64,000 bases of DNA from contig CM119268.1 of assembly GCA_051294375.1 (NCBI GenBank), positions 12,434,473-12,498,472 on the forward strand, read 5' to 3'. Under the pieces are notes generated by a model. It saw only the letters and a list, made by a program, of their open reading frames with translations, made no database searches and had not been told where the DNA came from. Positions 12,583 to 24,270 of the stretch are shown here, in pieces; within the stretch, counting starts at the first letter, position 1; each line of letters starts with the position of its first letter. The DNA comes from Paraspadella gotoi. Taxonomy: Eukaryota > Chaetognatha. The translations under genes and the position numbers were made by a program.

Positions 12583-12775
12583 GGCGGCGAGAGGGAGGGT
12601 TTCATTCCCCTCAGGGGGGCCCGGGAGGGCCTCAGAGGGGCCCGGAATGGCCCTGAGAAGAGAGAAAAAAAGAAGGAAAAAAAGAAGAAAAAAAGAAGAA
12701 AAAAAAGAAAAGAAGAAGAAAAAAGAAGAAAAAAAAGAAGGGAAGAAAAAGGGAAAATAAAAGGAATTGAGTGAT
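12583..12775. repeat. GGGGCC-rich block plus A-rich low-complexity tract
   Basis: CAGGGGCGGCGAGAGG at the left resembles a hAT-type end. It is followed by GGGGGCCC blocks and then an AGAAGAAAAA tract. No second terminus or target duplication was found. Confidence 0.35.
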
Positions 12776-12925
12776 TATAAAATGCCAGTAATTTTCAAGG
12801 CAGAAAGTCGGTAATCGAAAACTAAAAACTAAAATTACTACCTTTCAAAAAGTTGATCTTATGCTCTAACCCCCGCTAGAAAAACCCTTTCTTCAACGAA
12901 TGAAAATCCCTCGCATAAAACCAAC

Positions 12926-13688
12926 CTGTTGCATCGACGATCGTCAAGGCATCGATGGTGGGTTTCCTCAATTTCGCTCGGAGGCGGCGGCGGCGGGGGC
13001 GGCGGCGGGTGCAGCGTCGACGTGACGCCTAATTCTTCACGGAACCACTCTCGAAGACGCTCGTCGACATCGGCGTCAAAATCGTGAACGGCGTCGTCTC
13101 GGTGGCCGTCGTCGTCGTCGTCGTCGCGACACCCGACGAGAATTTCATTTCCGAATTCGTCGATGAGACTGGAATGGTTCGAGGGGCAGAGTTGAACCGA
13201 GAGCGGGAGATCGTACGCCGTCGGCCGAAACCGAAAATGGTCGGTCGGCGCGAAGGCGCGCTGATGAAGTTGAGGATGTGGACGGAGCTGATGATGATGA
13301 CGCGGCAGAGAGCGTTGGGGAGCCGGATGCTGTAACTGTAGCGTTTGTTGAAAAAAATGATCAGGTGGGGGACGCGGATTCTCGCGCTGGGTAGAAGCGG
13401 CGGCGCAGCATTGATGCGGGTGATCAGCGGCGGCAGCGGCTGCGCAAACTAAAAACGAATCCGGTATTTGGGACGACTTTTCTTTCGAGACGTTATGCAA
13501 CCGCCCATCGGTATTGCGCTCCCAATGAACTGGCGATTGCATATACATTTGTCGTTGGGACTGCTGCAACCATTGTTGCTGCGTTTGTGATTCAAATTGT
13601 CGCCGAGGCGCGCTCTCGTCCATTTGCGGTGTGAAACTTTCATCTCTCGCCGCTTGGTTCATCGCCAAAGTCAGCGTCGAAGGGAATC
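12926..13688 (-). CDS. Gln/His/Pro-rich exon of an unrecognised protein
   Basis: The exon is open for about 254 codons between the acceptor CCCATTAG and a donor GTTGGT. An internal ATG lies at 13662. The product has a Gln-rich start (TQQQWLQQSQRQMYMQ), an AAAAAA run, a His/Pro-rich part, a compact segment SSLIDEFGNEILVG followed by a poly-Asp run, the helical-looking DADVDERLREWFREELG, and a run of ten or more Pro before SEIEETHHRCLDDRRCNR. Such composition is common in animal transcription cofactors, but no known domain is visible. The acceptor phase does not match the exon at 13896-14051 as I drew it, so one boundary is probably wrong. Confidence 0.5.
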
Positions 13689-13895
13689 CTAATGGGAATT
13701 CCGTTGGAAATGTGACGTTTTTATATCACCGAGGGAACCTGAAATTGTTTTCTTCACGATACAAGCGCAATAAAAGCGCGGAGCTAAAAGCTAAAAAATA
13801 AAGCGATCACAAAAAAAAAAGCTCCAAAAAAGCATAAAAAAAAATAAAGAGGAACAAAAACCCAATTTTCTGGTCTTCGTTCCACGTTGCTTCAC

Positions 13896-14051
13896 GTTGC
13901 GCCGAGGAATTTCCGGCCAAGCGGAAAATACGAGCGATTTGAGGCGATTCGCGGCGGTTGTTTCGACGCCGGCCGCCGTCTCGTTCTTGGCGCTCTCTTC
14001 AGGTTCATAGCCTTCGATTCGATGTTTCGCTGATTCCAATGGAACCGATTC
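13896..14051 (-). CDS. possible upstream exon of the Gln/His-rich gene
   Basis: A 156-nt block between the acceptor GAATTTTAGCAG and the donor GTGAAG reads without stop through SAKHRIEGYEPEESAKNET, VETTAANRLKSLVFSAWPE and IPRRN. It is GC-rich like other exons here. No family is recognised. Confidence 0.4.
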
Positions 14052-17000
14052 CTGCTAAAATTCTATTCATTTCCGAGTTCCGTGCATAAATAGAAGACAT
14101 GGCGTTATTACGCACGCTCGGGTGTCAACACGGCTGATTGCGATTCATTCTGTTCGCAAAAATTCATCAAAACTCTTATCCCGAGTTTTTTTCTTAATTC
14201 AAGAATTAAAAATTGCGCTGAATCCGATTTAAATTAAATTTTAAATCAAGCATTTTGCTTCATAAATCAAAACCTTGTTCCTTTTTTTTTTTAAAAGCCT
14301 ATAGATGTGGAATCGAGGGTGTGACGAGATGAAAACAATGAAGCCGTCATGATGCCAAAGAGCAAATCGCTTGACATGAATTTTATTGACGCTCAACCGT
14401 TTGTTGTAAAGAGAATTTCATAAAATGGCTTCGTGGAGAGAGAAAAAGACAAAAGGACGGAAAGATAGAAAAACCGAAGCAAAACTAATAAATTGCTGAA
14501 AATAATTGAAGGAGATTGTATATATATACATAATTACATATATCATAATACATGTTTGTTGTTTATTTATTTATACTAATCAAGATAACGAAAATGGCAC
14601 AAAGAGAAATTCAACATTGATTCGACAACGATAAGAAACGAAATTGTTTAAATTACGTAGATTAGTTCGTCTTTACTTTTTAGCTATTCTACGTCTATCC
14701 AAGAAATAACTCTAAAATGGCATAAACAACTAAATAGGGTGAGTAAACACTAAACAGGCCGAGAAGCAATGGCAAGATCTACAAATGGCGCGGAAAATAG
14801 AAAAGAAACCAAAAAACAAAGAGGAACAAGTTGGCTTCTCCCTTCTTACCCCCCCCCCCTGAAGGGAGCGGAATTACGCGCCTCGCGGTTTATTGGCGAA
14901 TTTATGGAAGAGCCGCGAAAACGCCGAAAGGCTACGAAGGGTGAAGATCTTGAAAGCCTCGTTTGTCGGCCTCGGGGCTTGATGAGGGGGTCAAGTTAAG
15001 GAGGGAGAAGTTGGAGTTCCCCGAAAAGAGATTGTAAAGAAGACAAGAGTTCCGTTTCCCAAATGTGCAATGAACGGAACAGACTCGCGACGAACGTGTT
15101 GACGAATTCCGCAGAGCGACAATAAAGAAACCGTTTTGCACACTTCCACGTTGATTCGAACTCTCTCTCTCTCTCTCTCTCTCTGTCATCTCTTTCCAGT
15201 ATCGGTTCACTTTTTTGGTTTTTGTTTTTGTTTGAAAATAAAAATAAAGAGATGTTGTGGGAGAAAAGAAATTGATTCTTTCGGTTGACTGGTTTCCAAT
15301 CATCCCGGCAACTCCCTGAGCTGAAAGAATAGAAAAAGAATTTCTTAACATTATCTTTTATTATTCCTACAATGACAAAAAAAAACCAGTAGATGCATAC
15401 TGGATTTAAAAACGAAAATTTCAAATGCTCAGGTCTGATAGAACTCTGTAACATTAAACAAATTAAAATTATTAATATGTATTATTACCTCTTCGTTACT
15501 CATTCACGCTCAAGAGTCTCTTCCCCCCTTTTTTTTATATCAACACGACCTCCTGAGCGTAAGATAAAAAGAATATATGAAAAAAGGGGAGCTTAACGTT
15601 ATTATGCAAGATCCGCTGAGAAGGTTTATTCCCAGCTCATAATTCAATAAGGAAAAGTTGACGTTGAGAGAAAGTAAGAAGGCGAAGAGGAAAAACGGAG
15701 TTGGAACGGGTAGGGGAAACTGCGGCTGGAAAACAAGTTGTAGCAAGATGGAGGAAAAAAAGGTGAAAAAAAAATGGGGGGGAAAAAGTAGGTCCTTGTG
15801 AGGGCGTTGAGAACTAAATGATGACGGGGTTTAAAACTAAAAAGAATAGATCGCGAAAAGTAATATGGGAAAGACGACGTTGACTTCTGAAATTGCTTGA
15901 TTAAAAAAGGAAAGCCAGAAACGACGTTAAGAGTTAAATAATAAGTGTGAAATTGTTATAAAAGATAGTAGGAACAGTAGGAAACGAGAGAACAAAGCGG
16001 GCGTATATCAATAAGAATGGGAAGAAGATCCTTGAAAATATGAAACAACGAAGCGAAAAGAGCTCGGAGCCAGCCATTTGTGAAAGAAATTAATTCTATT
16101 GGGCCACGGGGCCTCGGTGAAACGTCCATAAAGAGAACTTTATATTCAGACTTTTTATAAAGTCCGGATTGTCGTTAATCTTCTTGTCGTTACTGGATTT
16201 TTCTTTATTTTTTTCTTCAATGTTTTTTAATATATTTTACGTAGGAAAAGTTAATGAGAATTTATGATTTTTTCCGCCTTGTTTCAGGGCTGCCGTCCAT
16301 TAGCATTTCGTGTGAACAAAAAGTCAAGACATTTTTAATACTTTCCATACTCTTGTCAAGTAATTAACTATCCTGTAAAACTATTCTAAAACCGTCTACC
16401 GTCTCGAACAAAATTTTAATAAACTATTGTATGCGAATAATTTTTTTTTTTCATTTCGTGATTGATGAAGGAAAAAAATAGTAATTATTCGAAATCAACG
16501 AACAAAAGAAGTTTGATGAAACGAAGTCGAATTTAATTCGTGGAAAAACGGAAAGTCGGTCTTCCTTTATCGCCCGACTTCAGGTTTCTTCCTCTTCCTC
16601 TTCCTCCGCCTCACGCGTCGCCTCTCACACATGACGCGACTACAGGGACCACGCGTCACAGCTCAAGCCCATCACGGCGCCAGTTGGTCACAACACGATC
16701 ATGTCACTACGTCAAAGTCAGGAGGCGTAACAAAGCCACGCTTTGCAAGCCCTAAAAGAGTGAATAAATAGATAACTTCAACTTGATAAGTAAGAAATAA
16801 AACTTCATGACTAATGAGTCACGACTAACGAATTATGTTGACGAGCTTCACCGTATCCGTTCGCGAGTGGCATCAAAAAAATCTTTACTACACTCATGTG
16901 CAAAAAAAACAAAAAAAAACGCGCTACTTTATAACTTAAAATTCCAGACAAATTTATATATATATATTTTTTTGTACAATTCATCTAATTCGAAAAAATA

Positions 17001-17470
17001 CTGTCCCGAGAATGTTCTTGACTGTAGCGAATAATTATTTTTTACTAAAAATTTTCAGTTAAAAATATTAAAATTCAGATACACCATTAATTAAAAGATT
17101 TAATTGAAAATGAAATTGGGTAAGCATTAAAAAAGTTTTTTATATTAATAATTTCTTTATAAGTTAATATTAAATTAATATTATGAAATTATAAACGTCC
17201 AGTACAAGATAGGAAAAAAATTTTTTTTAAATATCCCAACAATGAGAAATGGTAAGCATTTTTTTGGTATCACTCGCGAACGGACATGGTGTAAGTGAAG
17301 ATTTAACTCATAGTTATTCTTAAAAAATACAAGTTATTTAACAAATATTCTTTTTTAAATAATAAAACTTTTTAGCCAGTTACCAATGTCAATGTGATTG
17401 GTAATGTAACACAAATACTTAATTGATTCTACACCACAACAGCAAAAACAATTTCTTAATAACAGAAAAA
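14052..17470. other. no gene seen
   Basis: This stretch is AT-rich with G- and C-homopolymer runs, a short CT tract at 15163-15184 and many poly-A/T runs. The GC-rich part at 16560-16740 has an open frame but no splice context or protein-like signal that I trust. Confidence 0.6.
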
Positions 17471-20400
17471 TCAGTTAACCCGGCGATTGTTGACCTCGCC
17501 CGTGTCGTCGTCAGCAATTCCATCATTATCAGCGCCATCTTCGTCTTCAATCATCGGCTGTTCGATCAAACGCATGGCGAGATCTCGACTTCCCGTCAGG
17601 CCGGCCAACGAAGGAAAACCGAGAGCCACAGCCAGGAATGTCGACAAGTAAAGGATGAAAAAAATGTAGAGGGCGATGCCGATACCAATAAAGAGAAAAA
17701 GGTACCTAAAACAGGCGTACATTAAAGTTAAAATAGGAGAGAATACTATTATGATTATCAAAGACCGATAGGCCTGAGCCTTTTGTACGAACCATAAATG
17801 GGGAAGACCGGTCACGTAAACAGCGGCGAAAAACATATTAATTGTGACAACGAGCACCGTCAAAAATATCGTCGTAATCTTAGTAAAAACGTTGGTACAA
17901 AAATCCTAAAAAAACAGCAAACAGCATTTGTTTTCAAAGGACATTTTAAGGTCTTCTAATGTCAACTAACTTTTGTCATTATGATAGGTGACGCGGTGAC
18001 GGTAATAATTGGAATGAGCGCGAAGGGAAGTTGCAATGACATAAGCACATTCAAACCATCGTTTAAAGCGGTCATATCATCGATTCCGTTAAAAACTGTT
18101 CAAAAATATACTAGTTTATTATATTATTTTATTTAATTAGTTTTATTTTACCCTAAAAATCAAACTCACTTGCAATAAATATTGTTGGGAATATAGCAAG
18201 ACATCGAGTGACTAAAACTCGCTTCCAGCGAGGCCATTGTAAGTTTAAAAACCCTGAAGTAATAGGTTAATTGTAATTAATTCATTTTTTAACCGATAAA
18301 AAAATTCGAGAAATCACATACCTTCCATGACAAATTGACCCGCGTAAGTCCCGGTCATCGTTGAACTTTGCCCAGCTGCGAGAATTCCCACAGCCCAAAT
18401 TATAAGAGCAGCATATCCAAACCTGCAGCCCAGCCAAACGCCTCCTTTGTATATATCCACTTCCGTGTCAGACGGAACGGTCGAATTGGAAAATATTTTT
18501 GAATACTGCGGAATACTACTGTTCAAACAGAGTTGTTTGACCTTAAAGTTGTCAAGGCGGATATTAATCATTACTTTTATTAGTCCCACTCATAATTTTG
18601 ATTCGTAATTTTACCTCGAACTCGGACCTCCCATACAATCCAGAAGCGAAAACACTCACAACGAATAAGTTAATGATGAAGGATACGAAGAGCGCTATAC
18701 TTGCTTCAATGAAATAATATTTATTCGCCTAAAATAATATATATTTTTAATTCTAAATTTTATGATATAAACATACATTACATACCTCTTTTACTTCGTT
18801 TTTGTTTGATCTATCAATATCTCTCGATTTTACAAGCGCAGAATGTAAATAAATATTGTGAGGCATTATGACTGCACCGATCACACCAACGGCTTGCAAA
18901 AGTTCCCTAATAGACAAAAAAGCTTGTTTGGGGACGACCACAAGAACATCAATTCGTTTGGTCCAGAACAATCACATTGATCATTAAGCCGTAGTGAAAG
19001 TTACATACGAAAATTCTAAAAGTCAATTATGAACAACATACCATCAGTGAACATTAATTTGTAAAAAAAATTAATTTTATGTTTTTTAATTTTCGCAGTA
19101 GGCTATATTTATATATAGTACTATCCTTATAAAATTGAAAAATTTCAAAATAGGCTTTTCTTAATTTTGATTGCAGATTTGAATTCCTCGTCAAAAGTTG
19201 ATAAAAGAAAATATAATTCATTTTTAAAAATTCTTTCATTAAGTAGGTTAAAAATTACAAAAACTATATTTAATATTTAAAAAGTTAATGAAGGAATTTT
19301 TCAAAAAGAGTTATATTTCTTTTTATCAACTTTTTATGACGAATCCAAATCTGCAAAAAAATCTTAGAAAAAACTGTTTTGAAATTTTAACATTTATTGG
19401 TTTAGTACTAGTATAAATATGGCCTACTGCATAAATTGTAAAATTTATTATAAATTTTTTTTATACATAAATGTTCATAAGTATAATGTTGTTCGTTCCT
19501 CACTTTTAGAATTTTAATTAAAGTTAAACTTAGGAATTTTACTACGCCTTATTGATCATTAGCACTATTAAGTAAATAGGAGCCTACATATGATATTATC
19601 GACGATATTGTTATTCATAAAACTGGATATCCTAAGCTTACTTTTTTTGGCAACCGTCACACCAAGGTATGGCAAGGCCTTCTATAACCTTAACTTGGGA
19701 AGGTTCACTTATTATATACTCATAGCCAAAAGTAACAGCCATAATTGTAATTAACAATCCGAATAATGCTTCGAGTTTACGAAGCCCGTACCTGAAAAAG
19801 AGCTTCTAGTTAAAACGAGTAGTATTAATAAATATTAAAGTGATGGTAAAGTATGTATTATAACATTGCAAAATGAATTGAGCATAATACTTGTCTAAGA
19901 GAAGGAATGTAAATGTATCGGCAATGGTAATAATCACGCCAGCCCACAGTGGGATTGAGCGATTTGATAAAAGAAAAAAAGCAATCGCAGTCCCAATGAC
20001 CTAAGGGACCGTAAATATTAATAAAATTTTTGGTTTAACCATTATAAATAAAAGATCATAGTGTAATATCCTTTCTTTCGTTGTGTTCTCTAAACTAAAA
20101 GATCTAATCATTTAATTATGAAAGCAAACCTCTTGCATATCTGACCCCACAATTGCAATTTCAACCATTATCCAAAGAATAAATCGTGGAATTACTGGAT
20201 AAGATTTGTAACAAACTTCGGCCAGATGCAATCCTGAACGTTTTTTATAACCATTATCTTACACAATTTATTGTTTTAGTAGTCCATGAATCACAATCGC
20301 TTCATACCTGTCACAGTTCCTAATCTGGCAGCGAGACGTTGCATGATAAGCCCTAATATTGTTGACATCATCAGAAGCCATAGTAACTTGAACTAAACAA

Positions 20401-22924
20401 TTAGGTAATAGAAAACTGCTAATACGATGTGCCAATAGGGGAAGATTATTAAAATAGTACCTGAGCAGTTGCTCCAGATTGTAGATCAGACTCAATATTA
20501 CCAGGATCTAAATAAGCTATAGACATTAAGAATCCAGGTCCAGTAAAAGCCCATAGCTTTTTAAAACTAAATTTATAATTTTCTTTGTCAGGAACAGAGA
20601 CTACTCCGCCTTCCATTTGATAGGTTCTGAATTCTGAAACAGAAAAGCGTAAATTCTGTTAAAGTTTGTTATTTTTAAAATTTTTGGCTTTTACACTGCG
20701 TCGCAAAAAAAGTAGCCACTTGTTTCACCGAAAAAACTATATTGGATAACTGAATTCTATAAAGATATAGAAACATAAAACAAAACTTATTTAAAGCTAT
20801 AAGACTTCAAAGTTGATTGGTACAAAAAATATAATAATAACAATTAATTAAACTTTCCCTTAATTTAAAATATTTATAAACATTGGATTTAAACTTTTTT
20901 ATTATTATTTACAAAGTTTGATAGGAGATTAACAAAAAATTCGTTTTTTAACAACAATTTGTTTTTATTTTTACAAATAAAAATCGGACATGTTTCGACT
21001 CTTAGGGATTTTGCTGATGAAAACTGGAAATATGTCCGATTTTTATTTATAAAAATAAAAACAAATTATTGTTAAAAAATTAATTTTTTATTAATCTCCC
21101 ATTTATATTTATATTTATAATATTATGGCGGTATATTCACACCGACTCACGTCCCTCTGCGTTGGTAAAACGAGACTGTCCTAAGTCACCGCGCCAATGA
21201 CTAGAGGCGTCACTGAAAGTCGGAAGCCCCCAAAACTAACCGTGAGATGCTCCATCCCAAAAAGCATTACAGGCTGTTGCCATAATATGATATTAACTAA
21301 ACAAATTTAACATCAAATATCTTTAGGGGTAAGTGTCGACCATTTTTAACCTAAATTAAAATAAGTAAAGAAATTATATGGAAAAACAATCTTTTTTAAA
21401 AAAAATATTTAATTCCATTATGATTTTATTAATTCTATATTATATTAAAATTATTTTATTAATTATATATATTTTATTTTTATTATTTTTATTATATTTA
21501 TTAAAAATATTATATTAAAATAGAAAAATGAAAAATAGTGAAACAAGTAATTTGCAGATTTTCATATATATATATATATTATATATATATATTCTATATT
21601 ATCAGTCAGAAAAAAAAATATCATCTACTATAACCTATAAAAATAACTTTTTCCCAAACCCGTTTTGAGACTGACTTTTAAGTCTTTCTATATTCTACTG
21701 CCTGAACCAATTTAAATTTCTATTGCACCAATTGATAACTATACTTTTTATATATTTTTTAAATTAAAAAAGAAATAAGAGTATATTTAAAGCTAACTAG
21801 TGGCTACTTTTTTTTGCGCCGCAGTGTATAATTTTCTTTAATTGCCCCATGAGATGTGAATCACTAACAACCTTTCGTTTCTTTTTTTAAATTAAAGGTT
21901 ACCAGTAGTTAAATTTCCGTCTTTTATCAATGTGCTCAGGACTTGAATAAGAGTAGCATCTCACTCTGGACTAATGTCAAATCTGTTTCGGCGTATTCCG
22001 CTCTTTTCTTTGCTTACTAGGAGCCGATTCGGGAACATTCTCTTGTGGCGCAGGAAAAGGGTTTGGTTCTAAGGCGTTTTCACTCCCCACTTGTTGGCTA
22101 ACATCTCCAGCGCTTTTAACTAAAAGTCAAAATATTTCCATATCAAGATTGTAATAACCACCGGGCCAATGTTTATTGAAATTAATATTTGCTTGATGCA
22201 TCTTAATTTTTTTACTTACTACTTTTACGATTTTTAGAAAACAATTTTGTTGACATTGGTTCAGATTTTCTTTTTGCTTCCTTTTCGATTACCTTCTTTT
22301 TATATTGTTTATATGACATATGTATTTAAGTATTTACCGTATAAAAATAATTAATTTAATTATGCTTTGCTTTAAAACTAATTACTTTAAAAGGAAGATT
22401 ATGTTGGCCAGACAGGCTACATGGGATGGGCCGAGAGAAAGATGTGGCGAGGCTGCTTTAGGTCTTTGCCAGAAAATATTACACATTAAATTTAATAGAT
22501 GAGAAAATATTTAGGCTAAACAACAATAGATTTTTATTAATTAATGTGTCGGCTTTATCAGCCTTCATCATCAGCACTTTTAACAATTGTAAAAAAGTTA
22601 CAGTTTGGTTTCACAAACATTGAGAGAGAGAGAGACAAAAAAGGAAATAAAAGTTTTCAACAATGAATAGAGAAACGATCAGTTTTTGAGGACAGATTAA
22701 GTTGGGACAGAGAGAAAGAAAATGTGAGGAAAAGGAAATGAAATTTGGTGACTGAGAAATAAGAGAGAGAGAGAATGAGGGGGAGCGAGAGAGAGGTTCA
22801 CATTTTGGTGAAAAACGGTAAAAAATTATAAATATATATCGAAAGATTTCGTACTAGTATTACCTATAGACCTATAAGTAGGTTCTCCTGAATCAGCAGC
22901 GTTGCGCCGATTGGAATCCAGCAT
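17471..22924 (-). CDS. SLC11A (NRAMP-like): NRAMP/SLC11 divalent metal-ion transporter
   Basis: A proton-coupled importer of Fe2+, Mn2+ and similar ions across endosomal or plasma membranes. Twelve exons join in phase: 22924-22864, 20633-20461, 20392-20308, 20233-20130, 20000-19891, 19791-19642, 18906-18786, 18728-18615, 18541-18322, 18253-18170, 18095-17971 and 17905-17471. They give 593 aa (or 573 if a 60-nt in-frame intron in the last exon is removed). Hallmarks are AYLDPGN in TM1 (metal-binding Asp and Asn), [38 protein letters not shown] in TM6 (the MPH metal site) and [18 protein letters not shown], the family's transport signature. The cytosolic N-terminus begins [20 protein letters not shown]. 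The C-terminus is short and acidic ([17 protein letters not shown]). Intron 1 (2.2 kb) holds nested repeats and a small ORF; intron 6 holds a hairpin MITE. All catalytic-type residues I can check are present, so the gene looks functional. Confidence 0.95.
18985..19551. mobile_element. hairpin MITE, copy 1, in NRAMP intron 6
   Basis: The ends are TAAGCCGTAGTGAAAG and CTACGCCTTA. A perfect 8-bp target duplication, TTGATCAT, flanks it at 18977-18984 and 19552-19559. Nearly the whole element is a long imperfect inverted repeat of about 270-bp arms, so transcripts could fold into a long hairpin. It has no coding capacity. The full-length relative is at 45511-46122; this copy lacks about 45 bp at the centre. 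The 8-bp duplication fits hAT-type or another 8-bp-duplicating superfamily. Confidence 0.9.
20924..21099. repeat. foldback (inverted-repeat) insertion
   Basis: The arms run from GGAGATTAACAAAAAATTCG to its near-complement TTAATTTTTTATTAATCTCC and include TAAAAATCGGACAT on both sides. Arms are about 70 bp, with a central loop holding GACTCTTAGGGATTTTGCTG. It is nested in the mariner-like element. Confidence 0.8.
21124..21287 (-). repeat. dispersed SINE-like repeat, copy 3
   Basis: It starts CGGTATATTCACACCG and carries GTGAGATGCTCCATCCC...GCATTACAGG, matching copies 1 and 2. It is nested in the mariner-like element. Confidence 0.75.
21977..22319 (-). CDS. possible small Lys-rich gene nested in NRAMP intron 1
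   Basis: Two exons on the minus strand, 22319-22220 and 22119-21977, are joined by a consensus donor GTAAGT and acceptor CTTTTAG in matching phase. They give an 81-codon frame from ATG to TGA. The product is basic at the start ([18 protein letters not shown]), Pro/Glu-rich in the middle ([17 protein letters not shown]) and ends [12 protein letters not shown]. No domain is recognised. It could be a nested gene, an alternative NRAMP end, or chance. Confidence 0.4.
22536..22580 (-). ncRNA. degenerate hammerhead-ribozyme-like motif
   Basis: The minus strand reads GCTGATGA, then GGCT-loop-AGCC (a 4-bp stem II), then GACAC. A hammerhead core needs CUGAUGA, stem II and GAAA; here GAAA is replaced by GACA, so it is probably inactive. 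Such motifs are known in Penelope-like elements and other retroelements. Confidence 0.35.
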
Positions 22925-23061
22925 TTTATCTTCTTCACGCAATGTAATTACAGTTACAGCAGCCAATGTTATAAGTTTTCATGATGTTGTTTCAGCAATT
23001 TGATGTCATCTTTCAAAAAAACATGGGCATTTTAGGGTAAGGATATTTATTTTGGTAATAT

Positions 23062-23204
23062 TTTACTTTCCCGACCGGGGTTTTGGCATCTTTTAAAATA
23101 TTACCTAATTACGCTAAACCCTCTTAACCCTAACCATCCATAACCGTAAACCTCCCTTAAACTACCGTTAACCCTCTAACCCCGGTCGGCGTAAGTGAAA
23201 TTTT
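23062..23204. mobile_element. telomere-core TIR element, copy A
   Basis: The left end TTTACTTTCCCGACCGGGGT and the right end CCCCGGTCGGCGTAAGTGAA are inverted. The core is degenerate CCCTAA-like: TAAACCCTCTTAACCCTAAC, TTAACCCTCTAACC. It has no coding capacity. It lies just upstream of the NRAMP start. Confidence 0.75.
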
Positions 23205-23706
23205 TTTTTAATCTTCATAGTCGCTTTCAGGGCAACCTCCTTGGCCTAGCCCACTCCGACGTGTATACATTAAAACCTGATTTTCATATCACGATATCGC
23301 GGAAATCGATGTAAGTACTCGACTCAAATTTTGTTTAAACGAGTAGGCCAACAATTTCTTAGTTCATTGGAGAGATAAGTTTGATAAAATTTTATTTGTT
23401 TGGTGGTTCTAATCTAAAAAGAAAAATGCATTTTTAATTTGGAAGAAGTACGGTAAGAAGCGAAGCATTTAAAACTAAAACATTTTTAGTTTTCAGACGA
23501 AATCAAAAGCATTGCCGGAAAAAGTTGAGACCGTCTATATAATTAAATTATTAATTAACGAAATAAAAAACGTGATGGTGATCAACTAAGGTCAAGTTCG
23601 CGGGTAGGAAGGTTAATTCGCCCAGCAACCGGTCCCCAGTCTAGAGAGTCTGGAAAGAGGAGGCCCCGTCGTCGTGTCGTCACGTGAATTGTTCTTTTGT
23701 TGAGTC

Positions 23707-24270
23707 TTGACTTCGCCCCTCCTCCTCCTCCTCTTCCTCATCTCGGCGCTGGCGACGGATTCCCTTCAGCTGGACGGCGCCATGTTTCTCCTCTTTCCCA
23801 TCCAAAACATTAACTCTCGTTTTCTCAGTCACGACGACCAGGGAGTTGAGGGAGGCCGCCACGATCGAATTCGGGACAGTATCCACTCTGAGGCCCAACT
23901 CGCGAGCCTTGACCCGAAAAAAGAAGCGCCGGGCCTCGTTCCAGGATCCCAATCTCGCCCCGCGGACATCTACATCCCTAACTGGATTGATGGTCGAAAA
24001 ATGGCCTTCGACGTTTCCGTCGTCTCTCCAGTTCAAGAGGCCATCGTTTTTCAGGCCGCCACCACTGCCGCAGCCGCAATCGAAATGCGCAAAACTTCAA
24101 AAATGCGCGCAGCCACTTTGCTCCCTGTCAAGCACAGGGGATCTTTTTCCAACCACTAATTGTAGTGACATTTGGTGGGTGGGACAAGGAAGCTCTCCCC
24201 TTTATTAAAGCCTTCGTCCACCAACATGCAAGGCGTTGGGGAAAATAAATGCCTTGGAGTGCATACATTT
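23707..24270 (+). pseudogene. LINE-type ORF2 C-terminal remnant
   Basis: One frame reads GRHDRIRDSIHSEAQ, then PGSQSRPADIYIPNWIDGRK and AFDVSVVSPVQ, up to AAAAIEMRKTSKMRAA. The reading then shifts frame and continues CQAQGIFFQPLIVVTFGGWD and KEALPFIKAFVHQHARRWG before a stop. The order (R-D-x-I..., SRPADI/V..P.W, AFDV.V.SP, then F.P...E/T.GGW) is that of the C-terminal domain found behind reverse transcriptase in many invertebrate non-LTR elements. The frameshift marks it as dead. The reverse transcriptase itself is not in the window. Confidence 0.8.

Larger units (their letters stand above)
20694..21826. mobile_element. Tc1/mariner-like non-autonomous element, disrupted
   Basis: The left end CACTGCGTCGCAAAAAAAGT matches the inverse of the right end, ACTTTTTTTTGCGCCGCAGTG, and continues into GTAGCCAC on both sides. 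TA dinucleotides flank both ends, as expected for Tc1/mariner insertion. The AT-rich body shows no transposase. A 176-bp foldback and a SINE-like repeat lie inside it. It lies in NRAMP intron 1. Confidence 0.8.

Noticed and set aside
16540-16755. 71-codon GC-rich frame on the plus strand
   Set aside because: No family, splice context or codon signal supports it, and it may be part of a repeat.
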